Counted from the first letter of the stretch, positions 8,052-17,031 are shown. The stretch is 45,174 nucleotides of DNA from Acidovorax sp. SRB_14 (GCF_012932145.1 NZ_MWOK01000024.1:1-45174), one strand, 5' to 3'. Program-made: numbers and translations. The notes: a model not told the origin generated them from the letters alone.

Positions 8052-8855
8052 TCAATGGCTCTGGAAAGAAAAGAGGGGGTGGCCTGCCGCGGGTGCGGCC
8101 TGCGGCCAGGCGCAGTCCTCGGGGGCGCCGAGCGTGCACGCGTTCTCCAGCAAATGCAAGGCCAGGCGCTGCATGTCGGGTGCGTGGCCGGCCTGCACCA
8201 CGGTGGTGGCGACGCTCTGGCCCAGGTGGCGTGCTGCGCACTGGCGCACGGCGTTCACCGCGTCATGGCCGTGGCGCTGGAGGTCGCTGTCGTGCGAGGG
8301 CACCAGGCAGGCCACGGTGGCGGGCAGGCCGGCATGTAGCGCCAGGAGCTTGAGCTGGCGGTAGCTGTCCACCACGCCCGCCGGGCCGGCCTGCATGGTG
8401 AGCAGCGGCGTGACCGCCGTGCCTGTCAGCAGCGGCGATGCCAGGGTGCCGACCGGCGCGTGGAGTACCACCAGGGCGTACTGGCGAAACAGCGGCTGCA
8501 GCGCCCGCAGCGGTGCATCCAGAGGGCGGGCCTCGAACGCCAGCATGTCCAGACCGGTCATCGCCGGCAGCACGGCCAGCGACCCGGCATCCATGCCAGT
8601 GTGGGGGAGGGCATCGTCGCCCCAGGGGGCGCAGGCCAGCAGGTGCTGCAGGCCGGGGGCGTCGTCACTCTCCTGCGCCGTGCCGTCGAGCACCACCACC
8701 GGGTGTCCCAGGCGCTGCAGCTGCGCGCACACCTGCCACAGGGTTTCCAGCGCATGCGCATTCCCGCCCTGGCTGGCGACGACCGCCAAGCGCAGCTCGG
8801 CCTGCGGCGTGTGGCTGTGCAGGCTGGTGCCTTGGTGCAGGCCGATGTCAAGCAT
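8052..8855 (-). CDS. FlhG/FleN-like MinD-family protein with lost P-loop
   Basis: Position between flhF and fliA is that of FlhG, the MinD-like ATPase that limits flagellar number with FlhF. The 267-residue protein keeps the outline of that fold, but its nucleotide motifs are degenerate. The Walker A region reads ASQGGNAHALETLW (residues 27-40) instead of a KGGxGKT-type loop, with no signature or P-loop lysine. The next strand is VVVLDG (about 53-58). The Walker B-like strand is YALVVLHAP (126-134), with His where an Asp is expected. It starts within the end of flhF (8-bp overlap). I infer a non-ATPase scaffold or regulator; it is not frameshifted. Annotation as plain FlhG would be misleading. 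Confidence 0.75.
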   Translation of the reverse strand: MLDIGLHQGTSLHSHTPQAELRLAVVASQGGNAHALETLWQVCAQLQRLGHPVVVLDGTAQESDDAPGLQHLLACAPWGDDALPHTGMDAGSLAVLPAMTGLDMLAFEARPLDAPLRALQPLFRQYALVVLHAPVGTLASPLLTGTAVTPLLTMQAGPAGVVDSYRQLKLLALHAGLPATVACLVPSHDSDLQRHGHDAVNAVRQCAARHLGQSVATTVVQAGHAPDMQRLALHLLENACTLGAPEDCAWPQAAPAAGHPLFSFQSH

Positions 8856-10362
8856 CGACCAGCCCTCTGTCGTGCACCGGCTGGGGCGTGTGAGAGAAAA
8901 AGAAGTTCAGGTCGCTGGCCTTGGGGTCGAACGCCGAGCGCGCGGGGGCGCGCATTGACGTGCCCACCAGCTTGTGCGCGTCGGCGGCTTCCCAGTCCTC
9001 GGGCACGCGCTGGCCATTGGTCACGCCGCGCAGCACCATCTGGTGGCGGATCAGTGCGTCGATCGAGGGGCCGAGCTTCACCGCCTCGTCCACCTTCGAG
9101 AGGATGGCCTGCTGCGATCCATCGGTCTTGAAAGCGGCCAGGGTGTCGTCCAGCGTGTCGCCATGGCAGCCGGCGTTGAGCACCAGCAGCCGGTTGACGT
9201 GGGGCAGGTTCAGCACATCGAGCATGTCGCGCTTGCGCGGGTCGCGCGGGGCCACGCCCGTGGTGTCGATGAGCACCATCTTCTTGCCGCCGAGCAGGCC
9301 CAGCAGGTCTTGCAGCGCGGCCCGGTCGTGCGCCAGGTGCGCGACGATGCCGAGCATGCGGCCATAGGCGCGCAGCTGTTCGTGGGCGCCCACGCGGTAG
9401 GTGTCGAGCGTGATCAGGCCCACGCTGGCGGGGCCGTGGATGCGCGCGCACATGGCGGCCAGCTTGGCGGTGGTCGTAGTCTTGCCCACGCCGGTCGAGC
9501 CCACCAGGGCGTAGATGCCGCCTTCCTGGTACAGCGGGCGGGCGCCGGCATCGGTCTTGAGGTTGCGCTCGAGCACCTCCATGAGCCAGCGCACCGATTC
9601 GCTGGCGTCGAGCTCATCGGGCAGGCGCTCCAGCACGGCGCGCGCCAGCGCAGGCGAGTAGCCCGCGCGGATCATCTTGAGCATCAGGTTGGACTGGATC
9701 GGGTTCTGGCGCGCCTGGCCCAGCCAGGACAGGGTGTTGAACCGGTCCTCGATGAGGTCCTTCATCGACTGCAGCTCTTGCAGCAGCCCGTGCGGGTTCA
9801 TGCTGGGCGCCATCGCCACGGGGGCGGGTTCGCGGCGGGGCCGGGGAGCGGGCTCGGCCATGAAGGCCGGGCTGGGGGCGGGCGCCGGACGCAGCGGGTT
9901 GTGGCGCGCCACCGGCGGCGGCGCTTGCATGACACTGGCTTCGTGGGTGAAGGACGGGGACTGGAATGCCGCCGCAGGCGCGGCTGCGACGGGCTGGGCG
10001 GCGCTGCCTTGCAGGGCTTCGTGGCGGCGGCGCAGCATGCGCTCGCGCACATAGTCCTGGAACGACAGGGTGCTCATGGCCAGCTTCTCTGTGTCTTCCT
10101 GCACCGGGTTGCGCAAGGGCGCCGGGCGCGGCTGCATCTCGCGCGCTTCGGGCTGCGCGCTGCGCTCTTGGGCGCGGCGTGCCACGGGGCTCGCCGCCTC
10201 GGGCGAATCCAGGGCGCTGAGCGCATCTTCGGCCGTGGCCACGACCTCGACGCCGGTGGCGGTGGGGCGGTTGGACAGGATGAGCGTGCCCTCGCCAAAG
10301 GCCATGCGGGCCTTGGCCAGCGCCTCGCGGGCGGTCGCTGCGTGAAAGCGTTTGAAGTTCAT
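8848..10362 (-). CDS. flhF: SRP-type GTPase FlhF
   Basis: FlhF is an SRP-family GTPase that helps place flagella and recruit early basal-body parts. The 504-residue protein has a basic N-terminal domain (MNFKRFHAATAREALAKAR) and a long variable Pro/Ala linker up to about residue 200. The C-terminal NG domain has a helical N part (MLKMIRAGYSPALARAVLE), the P-loop GSTGVGKTTTTAKLA near 284-298, LDTYRVGAHEQL, DTTGV, and SKVDE as the guanine-specificity motif. AAAGGAG precedes the ATG. It overlaps flhA by 4 bases and the FlhG-like gene by 8. Confidence 0.96.
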   Translation of the reverse strand: MNFKRFHAATAREALAKARMAFGEGTLILSNRPTATGVEVVATAEDALSALDSPEAASPVARRAQERSAQPEAREMQPRPAPLRNPVQEDTEKLAMSTLSFQDYVRERMLRRRHEALQGSAAQPVAAAPAAAFQSPSFTHEASVMQAPPPVARHNPLRPAPAPSPAFMAEPAPRPRREPAPVAMAPSMNPHGLLQELQSMKDLIEDRFNTLSWLGQARQNPIQSNLMLKMIRAGYSPALARAVLERLPDELDASESVRWLMEVLERNLKTDAGARPLYQEGGIYALVGSTGVGKTTTTAKLAAMCARIHGPASVGLITLDTYRVGAHEQLRAYGRMLGIVAHLAHDRAALQDLLGLLGGKKMVLIDTTGVAPRDPRKRDMLDVLNLPHVNRLLVLNAGCHGDTLDDTLAAFKTDGSQQAILSKVDEAVKLGPSIDALIRHQMVLRGVTNGQRVPEDWEAADAHKLVGTSMRAPARSAFDPKASDLNFFFSHTPQPVHDRGLVDA

Positions 10363-12440
10363 GCCGAGGCTCCTTTGAGGATGGGCCCGATGCGGATCGT
10401 GTGGGTTTCGGGAATTTCACTGTGCGCCAGCACCTGCAGGCGCGGGGCCACGCGGCGCACCAGGCGGGCGATGGCGCCGCGGATCTGGTCGGGCACCAGC
10501 AGGCAGGCCGGCAGGCCGATCTCTTCCTGTTTCATGGCCACCTCGGCGGCTTTCTGCGTAAGGATGTCGGCCACGCCGGGGTCGAGCGCCGGCCCCGCGG
10601 CATTGCCCAGGGCCTGCACCAGCAGGCGCTCCAGGCCGGGCTCGATGGCGATCACGTTGAGCTCGCGCGTCGGGCCATAGATCTGCTGCACGATGGCCGG
10701 CGACAGCGCAATGCGCACGCGCCGCGCCAGCTCCACCGGGTCGGTGATGCTCACGGCATGCTCGGCCAGGGTTTCGATGATGGTGCGGATGTCGCGGATG
10801 TGCACCGACTCCTCCAGCAGCAGCTGCAGCACTTTCTGGAACGTTGCGATCGACACCATTTTCGGAACCACTTCTTCAATCAGTTTGGGGGCCAGCTTGG
10901 CCACGTGCTCCACCAGTTGTTGGGTCTCTGTGCGGCTGAGCAGCTTGGCGGCTTGGACTTGCATCAAGTGTGACAAATGGGTCGCCATCACGGTTTCCGA
11001 ATCAACCACGGTAAAGCCCGCCATTTGCGCCGCTTCCTTCTGGCGTTCGTCGATCCAGTGCGCGGGCAGACCGAAGGCCGGGTCGGTGGTGGGCGTGCCG
11101 ATCAGCGGCGTGGTGATGCCCCCGGGATTGATCGCCAGGTGCATGCCGGGAAAGGCCTCGCCCTCGCCCACGACCACGCCGCGCAGCGTGATGCGGTAGG
11201 CGCTGGGCTTGAGTTCGAGGTTGTCGCGCACGTGCACCGGCGGCGGCAGAAAGCCGACCTCCTGCGCGAACTTGCGCCGCACGCCCTTGATGCGCGTGAG
11301 CAGGTCGCCCTGGCGCGTTTTGTCGACCAGCGCAATCAGGCGGTAGCCCAGCTCCAGGCCCAGAAGGTCCACGGGCTGCAGGTCGTCCCAAGTGGCTTCG
11401 CCGTCGCCCACGGGGGCCATCGGCGCCTCCACTTCGGCAGGTGCTTTCTGGCGCTGCGCGAGCGACCAGGCGGTGTAGGCGAGCAGCGAGCCGACGGCCA
11501 GAAACACCACATGCGGCATGCCCGGGATCACGCCCAGCAGGATCAGGATGCCCGCCGTGATGCCGAGCACGCGCGGCGAGGTGAACAGCTGGTGCACGAT
11601 CTGCTGCCCCATGTCCGAGTCCTTGCCGACGCGCGAGATCACCATGGCCGCCGCGACCGAGATCAGCAGGCCCGGAATCTGCGCCACCAGCGCGTCACCC
11701 ACGGCCATCAGGATGTAGGTGTCGGCCGCCTTGCCGGCCGACAGGCCGTGCTGCAGCATGCCGATGGCAAAACCGCCGACGATGTTGATGACAAGGATCA
11801 GCATGCCCGCCACCGCATCGCCGCGCACGAATTTGGAGGCGCCGTCCATCGAGCCGAAGAAGTTGGCTTCTTCGGCCACCTCGGCGCGCCGGCGCTTGGC
11901 TTCTTTCTCGTCGATCAGGCCCGCGTTCAGGTCGGCGTCCACCGCCATCTGCTTGCCGGGCATGGCGTCGAGCGTGAAGCGCGCCGACACTTCGGCAATG
12001 CGCTCCGCGCCTTTGGTGATCACGATGAAGTTGATCACCACCAGGATGGCAAACACGATCAGGCCCACTGCGAAATTGCCGCCGATCAGGAAGTGGCCAA
12101 AGGCCTCGATCACCGCACCGGCCGCGCCCGGGCCGGTGTGGCCTTCGAGCAGCACGACCCGGGTCGAGGCCACGTTGAGCGACAGGCGCATCAGCGTGCT
12201 CAGCAGCAGCACCGACGGGAAGGCGGCAAAGTCCAGCGGTTTGAGCATGTAGGCCGCCACCATCATCACCATCAGCGCCACGGCGATGTTGATGGTGAAA
12301 AAAGTATCGAGCAGCCAGGTGGGGATCGGCAGCACCATCAGTGCCAGGATGGCCACCACCAGCAGCGGCGCCGACAGGCCCTGCACCGCGGCGGCGTGGG
12401 TGCCCGCGAAGCGGCGGGCAGAGTTCAACGAGAAATTCAT
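10359..12440 (-). CDS. flhA: Flagellar export gate protein FlhA
   Basis: FlhA is the large export-gate subunit that docks substrates and chaperones. The 693-residue length is normal. The N-terminal half has about eight membrane segments (from LLVVAILALMVLPIPTWLLD onward). The conserved FHIPEP-type cytosolic loop is present (around SARFTLDAMPGKQMAVDADL and RRRAEVAEEANFFGSMDGA). The C-terminal cytosolic domain follows from about residue 330. It overlaps flhB by 4 bases (ATGA) and flhF by 4, so translation of the three is coupled. Confidence 0.98.
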   Translation of the reverse strand: MNFSLNSARRFAGTHAAAVQGLSAPLLVVAILALMVLPIPTWLLDTFFTINIAVALMVMMVAAYMLKPLDFAAFPSVLLLSTLMRLSLNVASTRVVLLEGHTGPGAAGAVIEAFGHFLIGGNFAVGLIVFAILVVINFIVITKGAERIAEVSARFTLDAMPGKQMAVDADLNAGLIDEKEAKRRRAEVAEEANFFGSMDGASKFVRGDAVAGMLILVINIVGGFAIGMLQHGLSAGKAADTYILMAVGDALVAQIPGLLISVAAAMVISRVGKDSDMGQQIVHQLFTSPRVLGITAGILILLGVIPGMPHVVFLAVGSLLAYTAWSLAQRQKAPAEVEAPMAPVGDGEATWDDLQPVDLLGLELGYRLIALVDKTRQGDLLTRIKGVRRKFAQEVGFLPPPVHVRDNLELKPSAYRITLRGVVVGEGEAFPGMHLAINPGGITTPLIGTPTTDPAFGLPAHWIDERQKEAAQMAGFTVVDSETVMATHLSHLMQVQAAKLLSRTETQQLVEHVAKLAPKLIEEVVPKMVSIATFQKVLQLLLEESVHIRDIRTIIETLAEHAVSITDPVELARRVRIALSPAIVQQIYGPTRELNVIAIEPGLERLLVQALGNAAGPALDPGVADILTQKAAEVAMKQEEIGLPACLLVPDQIRGAIARLVRRVAPRLQVLAHSEIPETHTIRIGPILKGASA

Positions 12441-13591
12441 GGCGGCGTGTCTCGGTGCGCTGGCTTGTGGTGCGGGTCCAGCTCGGGGGGGACATAGGGA
12501 TCGGCCAGCGTGTCGGGCATGCGGCCCTCTCCGCGCAGGGCGGCCTTCAGGCGGTAGACATAGGCCAGCACCTGCGCCACGGCGGTGTAGAGCGTGGCGG
12601 GAATCGGTTGGTCGAGTTCGGCGTGCGCGTACAGCGCGCGCGCCAGCATCGGCGACTGCAGCACGGGCACGCCGTGCGCGGTCGCGAGCTCGCGGATCTT
12701 CATGGCGATCAGGTCCGTGCCCTTGGAGACCACCTGCGGCGCGCCCATGGACTGGTCGTCATAGCGCAGGGCCACGGCGTAGTGGGTCGGGTTCATGACC
12801 ACGAAGTCGGCCTTGGGAACGGCCGTGACGCTGGCGCCATCGGCAATCTCGCGCTGGCGCTGGCGCATGCGGCCCTTGGTCTGCGGGTTGCCGTCGGATT
12901 CCTTGTGCTCCTGCTTGACTTCCTCGTGGCTCATCTTGAGGCGCGACTTGAAGAAGAACGCCTGCAGCGGCACGTCGACCAGCGCCACCAGAAATACCAC
13001 CAGCAACAGCAAGGCCATGCCCGAGGTCAGCCAGCCGGCCACCTGGCGAATGGCCAGGGGCGAGGGTTGCAGCACCAGCATGGCGACCTGGTCCAGGCTG
13101 CTGCCCAGGTAATTCCAGGCGACGGCCGAGAGCACGCCGGTCATCAGCACCATCTTGGCCACATTGGCCATCTGCTGCTTGGAAAAGAGATTGGCCGCCC
13201 CCGCGAGCGGATTGAGGCGGTTGAACTGTGGCGTGATCGGCTTGAAGCTCCACACCCAGCCGCCCGCGCCAATGGCGCTCACCAGCGCCGCCGTGCCGGT
13301 GAGAAACGCAAACAGCGCGCTGGCCAGCAGGCCCAGCACGGCCATGCTCTGCAGCCGCGTGAGCATGGCGCCTGGCGAGCGCACGGTGGTGGCGTCGAAC
13401 ACCAGCTGCTGGCCCATGGCCCGCTGCAGGTGCTCCAGCAGGGCCGGTGCCAGCACCAGCATGCAGGCCGCGCCCGTGCCCAGAATCGCCAGGTGCGAGA
13501 GGTCGCGCGAGCGCGCCGCCTGGCCGTCGGTGCGGGCCTTCTGGAGCTTGCGCTCGGTGGCGGGGAGGTTTTTATCTTGGCTCGATTGCAT
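12437..13591 (-). CDS. flhB: Flagellar export specificity switch FlhB
   Basis: FlhB switches export from rod/hook to filament substrates. The 384-residue protein has four membrane segments between about residues 30 and 215, then a cytosolic domain with the autocleavage motif NPTH at 267-270 (cleavage after Asn267). The N terminus (SSQDKNLPATERKLQKARTDGQ) is the usual charged segment. FliK, its partner in hook-length control, is encoded at 28965. A 97-base gap after its start contains a possible promoter. Confidence 0.98.
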   Translation of the reverse strand: MQSSQDKNLPATERKLQKARTDGQAARSRDLSHLAILGTGAACMLVLAPALLEHLQRAMGQQLVFDATTVRSPGAMLTRLQSMAVLGLLASALFAFLTGTAALVSAIGAGGWVWSFKPITPQFNRLNPLAGAANLFSKQQMANVAKMVLMTGVLSAVAWNYLGSSLDQVAMLVLQPSPLAIRQVAGWLTSGMALLLLVVFLVALVDVPLQAFFFKSRLKMSHEEVKQEHKESDGNPQTKGRMRQRQREIADGASVTAVPKADFVVMNPTHYAVALRYDDQSMGAPQVVSKGTDLIAMKIRELATAHGVPVLQSPMLARALYAHAELDQPIPATLYTAVAQVLAYVYRLKAALRGEGRMPDTLADPYVPPELDPHHKPAHRDTPP

Positions 13592-13650
13592 GGGGGCGCG
13601 ACGTCTTCTGTCGTGCCATTGTCCCGAGCCACCTGTGAATCTAAAGCCCG

Positions 13651-13679
13651 ATAAGAGGGCCTGCGGGGCGCCTATTCAA
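13651..13679 (-). promoter_or_regulatory. Weak candidate promoter upstream of flhB
   Basis: On the minus strand TTGAAT (13679-13674), a 17-base spacer and TCTTAT (13656-13651) precede flhB by about 60 bases, in the 125-base cheZ-flhB gap. Both hexamers match only 4 of 6. The gap itself, longer than others in this gene run, is the main reason to suspect a promoter. Confidence 0.25.
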
Positions 13680-13716
13680 AACCAAAACGCGCGCCCCGTC
13701 TGCAGCCTGTGCGATT

Positions 13717-14340
13717 TTAAAACCCGAGGCTGGCCAGCAGGTCGTCCACCTGCGACTGGTCGGTGACCACGTCCGCCGTTTTTTCGGGGTTGACCACGGG
13801 GCCCGCCAGGTGCGCGCGCGGCGCTTCCGCCGGTGCCGCAGCGACGGGCGTGGGCGCGGTCTGGATCACCAGCTGCACCAGTTGCTGCTCGATGGTGGCG
13901 GCCAGCGTCACCACGCGGGCGATCACCTGGCCCGTGAGGTCGTGGAAGTCCTGCGCCATCATGATTTCGGTCAGGTGCTCGTCGGTGGCCTTGGCCACCT
14001 GCCCCACATCGCTGAGAAAATTCATGATTTCGCCCGAGGCCACGGCTCTTACGGGGTCTTGCACCAAGGCCGTCGTGACGCGGCGCGTCTCCGCGGCGAG
14101 GTGGTCGTGTTGCACCTTGGCCTGCTCGACACGGCCCAGCACCTTTTCGGCGGCTTCGCCCGTGAGCCGGGCGATGTACGACAGCCGGCTCTGGGCATCG
14201 GGCAGCTCGCCCATGGTGCCGCGCAGCTGGTCGGTGTAGCCCAGCTCGTTGAGGGTGTCGTGCAGCTGGCGCGTCAGGATCCCGATCTTCTGGTGCACAT
14301 CGATCGGGTCGGGCGCGGGAGGGGAGAGGCTGGCGTCCAT
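13717..14340 (-). CDS. cheZ: CheY-P phosphatase CheZ
   Basis: CheZ removes phosphate from CheY-P to reset motor switching. The 207-residue protein is all-helical. The active-site segment is EIMMAQDFHDLTGQVIARV, with the catalytic pair Asp134 and Gln138 (DxxxQ). The C-terminal peptide QVDDLLASLGF, linked by a flexible Ala/Pro-rich stretch, is the CheY-docking helix. It lies 6 bases after cheY1, so this CheY/CheZ pair is co-transcribed with motAB and the flhBAF genes rather than with cheA. Confidence 0.97.
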   Translation of the reverse strand: MDASLSPPAPDPIDVHQKIGILTRQLHDTLNELGYTDQLRGTMGELPDAQSRLSYIARLTGEAAEKVLGRVEQAKVQHDHLAAETRRVTTALVQDPVRAVASGEIMNFLSDVGQVAKATDEHLTEIMMAQDFHDLTGQVIARVVTLAATIEQQLVQLVIQTAPTPVAAAPAEAPRAHLAGPVVNPEKTADVVTDQSQVDDLLASLGF

Positions 14341-14346
14341 GGCGTT

Positions 14347-14733
14347 CTACAAGCCCAGCTTCTTGATGATCAAGGTGACTTTTTCTTCCAAGGTGGCCTT
14401 GGTGAACGGCTTGACGATGTAGCCTGCCGCGCCGCCCTGGGCTGCGGCCACGATGTCTTCCTTGCGCGCTTCGGCGGTCACCATGAGCACGGGCAGGTGC
14501 TTGAGTTTTTCATCGCCCTTGATTTCGGTCAGCAACTGGAAACCGTTCATGTTGGGCATGTTGATGTCGGTCACGACGAAGTCGAACTTGCTGTTGCGCA
14601 GCTTGTGCAGGGCGACGACGCCGTCTTCTGCCTCATCGGCGTCGGCGAAACCGCTTTCCTTGAGCAGGTTGCGCACGATGCGCCGCATCGTGGAGAAGTC
14701 GTCAACGATCAGAAAGCGAAGGGCTGTGGCCAC
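14347..14733 (-). CDS. cheY: Chemotaxis response regulator CheY (CheY1)
   Basis: CheY carries phosphate from CheA to FliM at the flagellar switch. The 128-residue single receiver domain has the acidic pair Asp11-Asp12, phosphoacceptor Asp56 ([10 protein letters not shown]), Thr86 (VTAEARKED) and Lys108 (YIVKPF). The overall sequence is close to the enteric CheY type. The start codon is GTG, with AAAGGG 6 bases before it. It is followed directly by cheZ and preceded by a 72-base gap after motB. A second CheY is encoded at 36969. Confidence 0.97.
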   Translation of the reverse strand: MATALRFLIVDDFSTMRRIVRNLLKESGFADADEAEDGVVALHKLRNSKFDFVVTDINMPNMNGFQLLTEIKGDEKLKHLPVLMVTAEARKEDIVAAAQGGAAGYIVKPFTKATLEEKVTLIIKKLGL

Positions 14734-14766
14734 GTGGGACCCTTTCGGTCGAAAATTACGGTGTGC

Positions 14767-14795
14767 ATTGTCATGGGGTGCCGCGGTTGTGACAA
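14767..14795 (-). promoter_or_regulatory. Candidate sigma70-type promoter upstream of cheY1
   Basis: On the minus strand TTGTCA (14795-14790), a 17-base spacer and GACAAT (14772-14767) lie about 35 bases before the cheY1 start, inside the motB-cheY1 gap. Hexamer matches are 5 of 6 and 4 of 6. Read-through from motAB is the alternative. Confidence 0.35.
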
Positions 14796-14805
14796 GTGGT
14801 TACTT

Positions 14806-15738
14806 TTAGCTCCCGGAGGGAGGATTGTCCGGCTTTTCAGCGGGCAATTGTGCCGTGGGGGCGATGGGGGGCGCCTGGCCCAGCAATCTTTCTTCCGCCT
14901 CGCGCGTCAAAACCGTGATCGTGATGCGCCGGTTGACCGGTGCGCGCGGGGTGTCGGGCTCCAGCAGATGGCTGGCGGCCAGGCCCACGACGCGGCCCAG
15001 CTTGGCGTCGGGCATGCCGGCGGCCACCAGCTCGCGGCGCGAGGCGTTGGCGCGGTCGGCCGACAGCTCCCAGTTGCTGTAGCCGCGCTCGCCATTGCCA
15101 TAAGGCGCGGCGTCGGTGTGGCCCGCCAGGCTGATGCGGTTTTCGACCCCGCCCAGCGCCGCACCAATCTCGCGCAGGATGTCGCGCATATAGGGTTTGA
15201 CCAACGCGCTGCCGCTGTCGAACATGGGCCGGTTCTGCTCGTCCACGATCTGGATCTGCAAGCCGTCGGGCGTCACATCGATGCGGATCTGCGAGCGGTA
15301 TTCGTTCAGGCGCGGGGTCTGCGTGATGATCGTTTCGATCCTGCTGCGCAGCGTTTTGATGCGCGCCGCGTCCTGGCGCGCCATTTCGGCGCGCGCCGTG
15401 TCCGGGTTCATGCGCCTTTGCTTGTCCACGTCCGAGTCCGAGCGCCGCACCTGGCCGTGCACCTTGCTCAGGTCGTTGCCGCCGCCCGGAATCACGCTCG
15501 AACTGTTGCCCGCGCCGTTGCCGCCCGTCATGGCCACCTGCAGCGGCGCATTGAAATAGTCGGCAATGCCTTGCAGCTCGCCTTTCGCGGTCGAGCCCAG
15601 CAGCCACATCAGCAGAAAGAAGGCCATCATTGCCGTCACAAAGTCGGCATAGGCAATCTTCCAGGCGCCGCCATGCGGGGCGTGGCGTCCCTTCTTGACG
15701 CGCTTGACGATGATGGGCTGGAGCTTTTTCTCGGCCAT
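14806..15738 (-). CDS. motB: Flagellar stator protein MotB
   Basis: MotB anchors the stator to peptidoglycan and carries the proton-binding Asp. The 310-residue protein has a basic N terminus (MAEKKLQPIIVKRVKKGRH), one membrane helix with the key Asp (AYADFVTAMMAFFLLMWLL, Asp about residue 32), a periplasmic linker, and an OmpA-like peptidoglycan-binding domain (LAGHTDAAPYGNGERGYSNW, then SADRANASRRELV). It follows motA by 27 bases. Confidence 0.97.
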   Translation of the reverse strand: MAEKKLQPIIVKRVKKGRHAPHGGAWKIAYADFVTAMMAFFLLMWLLGSTAKGELQGIADYFNAPLQVAMTGGNGAGNSSSVIPGGGNDLSKVHGQVRRSDSDVDKQRRMNPDTARAEMARQDAARIKTLRSRIETIITQTPRLNEYRSQIRIDVTPDGLQIQIVDEQNRPMFDSGSALVKPYMRDILREIGAALGGVENRISLAGHTDAAPYGNGERGYSNWELSADRANASRRELVAAGMPDAKLGRVVGLAASHLLEPDTPRAPVNRRITITVLTREAEERLLGQAPPIAPTAQLPAEKPDNPPSGS

Positions 15739-15765
15739 GGTGCGAAACGGTGCGGATCGGAGCGC

Positions 15766-16626
15766 TTACTTCTTGCCGCGCACGTGGCTTTCGAGTTCGA
15801 CGAAGCTCGGCCGGTCGGCCGAGAAGAGCACCTTGCGGCCGAATTCGATGGCCGTAGCCGGGTTGTAGCCTTGCATGCTGGCCAGCAGCGTGGTCTTGAT
15901 GCACTGCAGCTCTTTGGCCGCGTCCTCGGTCTTTTGCTCGACCAGGCCGCCCAGCGGCTCGACGATGCCGTAGGCCAGCAAGATGCCCAAAAAGGTGCCC
16001 ACCAGCGCCGAGCCGATCATGCCGCCCAGCACCGACGGCGGCTGGCCCACGGAGCCCATGGTGTTCACCACCCCCAGCACGGCGGCAATGATGCCGAAGG
16101 CGGGCAGCGCGCCCGCCAGCCGCGCCAGCGCCGCCACGGGCGCGTGCGCCTCGTGGTGGTGGGTTTCGATCTCGCTGTCCATCAGCGACTCGATCTCGTG
16201 TGCATTCAGGTTGCCCGACACCATCATGCGCAGGTAGTCGGTCATGAACTCGATCACATGGTCGTCCGAGCCCACCGTGGGGTATTTTTTGAAGATTTCC
16301 GACTCGTGCGGCTCTTCCACGTCCTTCTCGATCGCCATCAACCCCTCTTTGCGGGCCTTTTGCAGGATGTCATAGAGCATCGCCATCAGCTCCATGAAGC
16401 GTGTCTTGGTGTACTTCGATCCCTTGAGTGCCATGGGCATGGCTTTCAGCGTGGCCTTGAGCACCTTGGGCTGGTTGTTGACCACGAAGGCCCCCAGCGC
16501 GCCGCCCAGAATGGTGACCAGCTCGAAGGGCAGCGCCTTCAGGATCACGGCAATGTTGCCGCCGTGCAGCACGTACATGCCGAAGATGCAGCCGAGACAA
16601 ACGATGTAACCAATGATGACGAGCAT
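15766..16626 (-). CDS. motA: Flagellar stator protein MotA
   Basis: MotA forms the proton channel with MotB and pushes on FliG. I start at MLVIIGYIVCLGCIFGMY (286 residues), the family N terminus; the open frame runs 40 codons further upstream without likeness. Four membrane segments are visible, two near the N terminus and two after residue 160 (ALPAFGIIAAVLGVVNTMG, with its conserved Pro). The cytosolic loop carries the charged residues that contact FliG (ILQKARKEGLMAIE). It is divergent from fliC1. Confidence 0.97.
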   Translation of the reverse strand: MLVIIGYIVCLGCIFGMYVLHGGNIAVILKALPFELVTILGGALGAFVVNNQPKVLKATLKAMPMALKGSKYTKTRFMELMAMLYDILQKARKEGLMAIEKDVEEPHESEIFKKYPTVGSDDHVIEFMTDYLRMMVSGNLNAHEIESLMDSEIETHHHEAHAPVAALARLAGALPAFGIIAAVLGVVNTMGSVGQPPSVLGGMIGSALVGTFLGILLAYGIVEPLGGLVEQKTEDAAKELQCIKTTLLASMQGYNPATAIEFGRKVLFSADRPSFVELESHVRGKK

Positions 16627-16764
16627 GGGGCGATTCTGGCAGAGTCGTTTGCGCCCATAAGCGCGAACAGGGGTGGCTTGGACCGCCAGATTGCCCGGCT
16701 GGCGCATGCGCGCACGGTCAATGCTCTGTGGGACAGCAAGGGCCACAGCGGCGCGATTGGTGGT

Positions 16765-16818
16765 CTTTTTGGCCTTCAGCGCTTTATAGGTAAGCGCCAG
16801 CAGCTATCAAAACGATAG
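16765..16818 (+). repeat. Dispersed GCGCTT/AAGCGC repeat, copy between motA and fliC1
   Basis: Order of blocks: TTTTTGGCCTTCA, GCGCTT, TATAGG, TAAGCGC, then CAGCAGCTATCAAAA. The arms GCGCTT and AAGCGC form a short inverted repeat with the AGCTATCAA block downstream, as in the copies at 21921, 22965 and 23091. Confidence 0.7.
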
Positions 16819-16890
16819 AGGTCGCGGCAAAACTCTCGGCCCGGAGATTTCGCTGCGCCGCACTTTAACTACAAAAAGTTACGTCAACCC

Positions 16891-16918
16891 TAAAGTTTGG
16901 AGCGTGCGGGTCCGATAA
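16891..16918 (+). promoter_or_regulatory. Sigma28 (FliA) promoter for fliC1
   Basis: TAAAGTTT is a perfect -35 element; after a 12-base spacer TCCGATAA matches 7 of 8 of the -10 element. The spacer is one base longer than the usual 11. It lies about 146 bases before the fliC1 start, leaving a long leader. Confidence 0.8.
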
Positions 16919-16926
16919 CCCAAGCA

Positions 16927-17031
16927 ACAGGGAACAAAAGCCCTGTCCCCGATGGCAAGACCAAAAACATGAGGTGGCCAACGGGTTGGGCAGCCAGCGT
17001 GGGCTGGCATTTGATACCGGCAGCAATGCCG
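16927..17031 (+). promoter_or_regulatory. Structured fliC1 leader (three hairpins)
   Basis: Three stems follow the promoter: ACAGGG/CCCTGT (16927-16946), GCCAGC-GTGG-GCTGGC (16993-17008) and CGGCA-GCAA-TGCCG (17018-17031). The second stem, followed by ATT, has a counterpart in front of fliC2 (18768-18785), and both genes then share AGGAGCTATC(A/G)CC before ATG. This suggests a conserved post-transcriptional element; it is inferred from these two leaders only. Confidence 0.45.

Noticed and set aside
13646-13654. GCCCGATAA as a plus-strand sigma28 -10
   Set aside because: There is no -35 at 11 bases upstream, and it would transcribe antisense into cheZ.
13810-16818. A 1002-codon plus-strand open frame across cheZ, cheY1, motB and motA
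   Set aside because: It is antisense to four clearly recognised genes, is rich in His, Arg, Gly and Ala as expected from a high-GC shadow frame, and has no ribosome site or recognisable domain.
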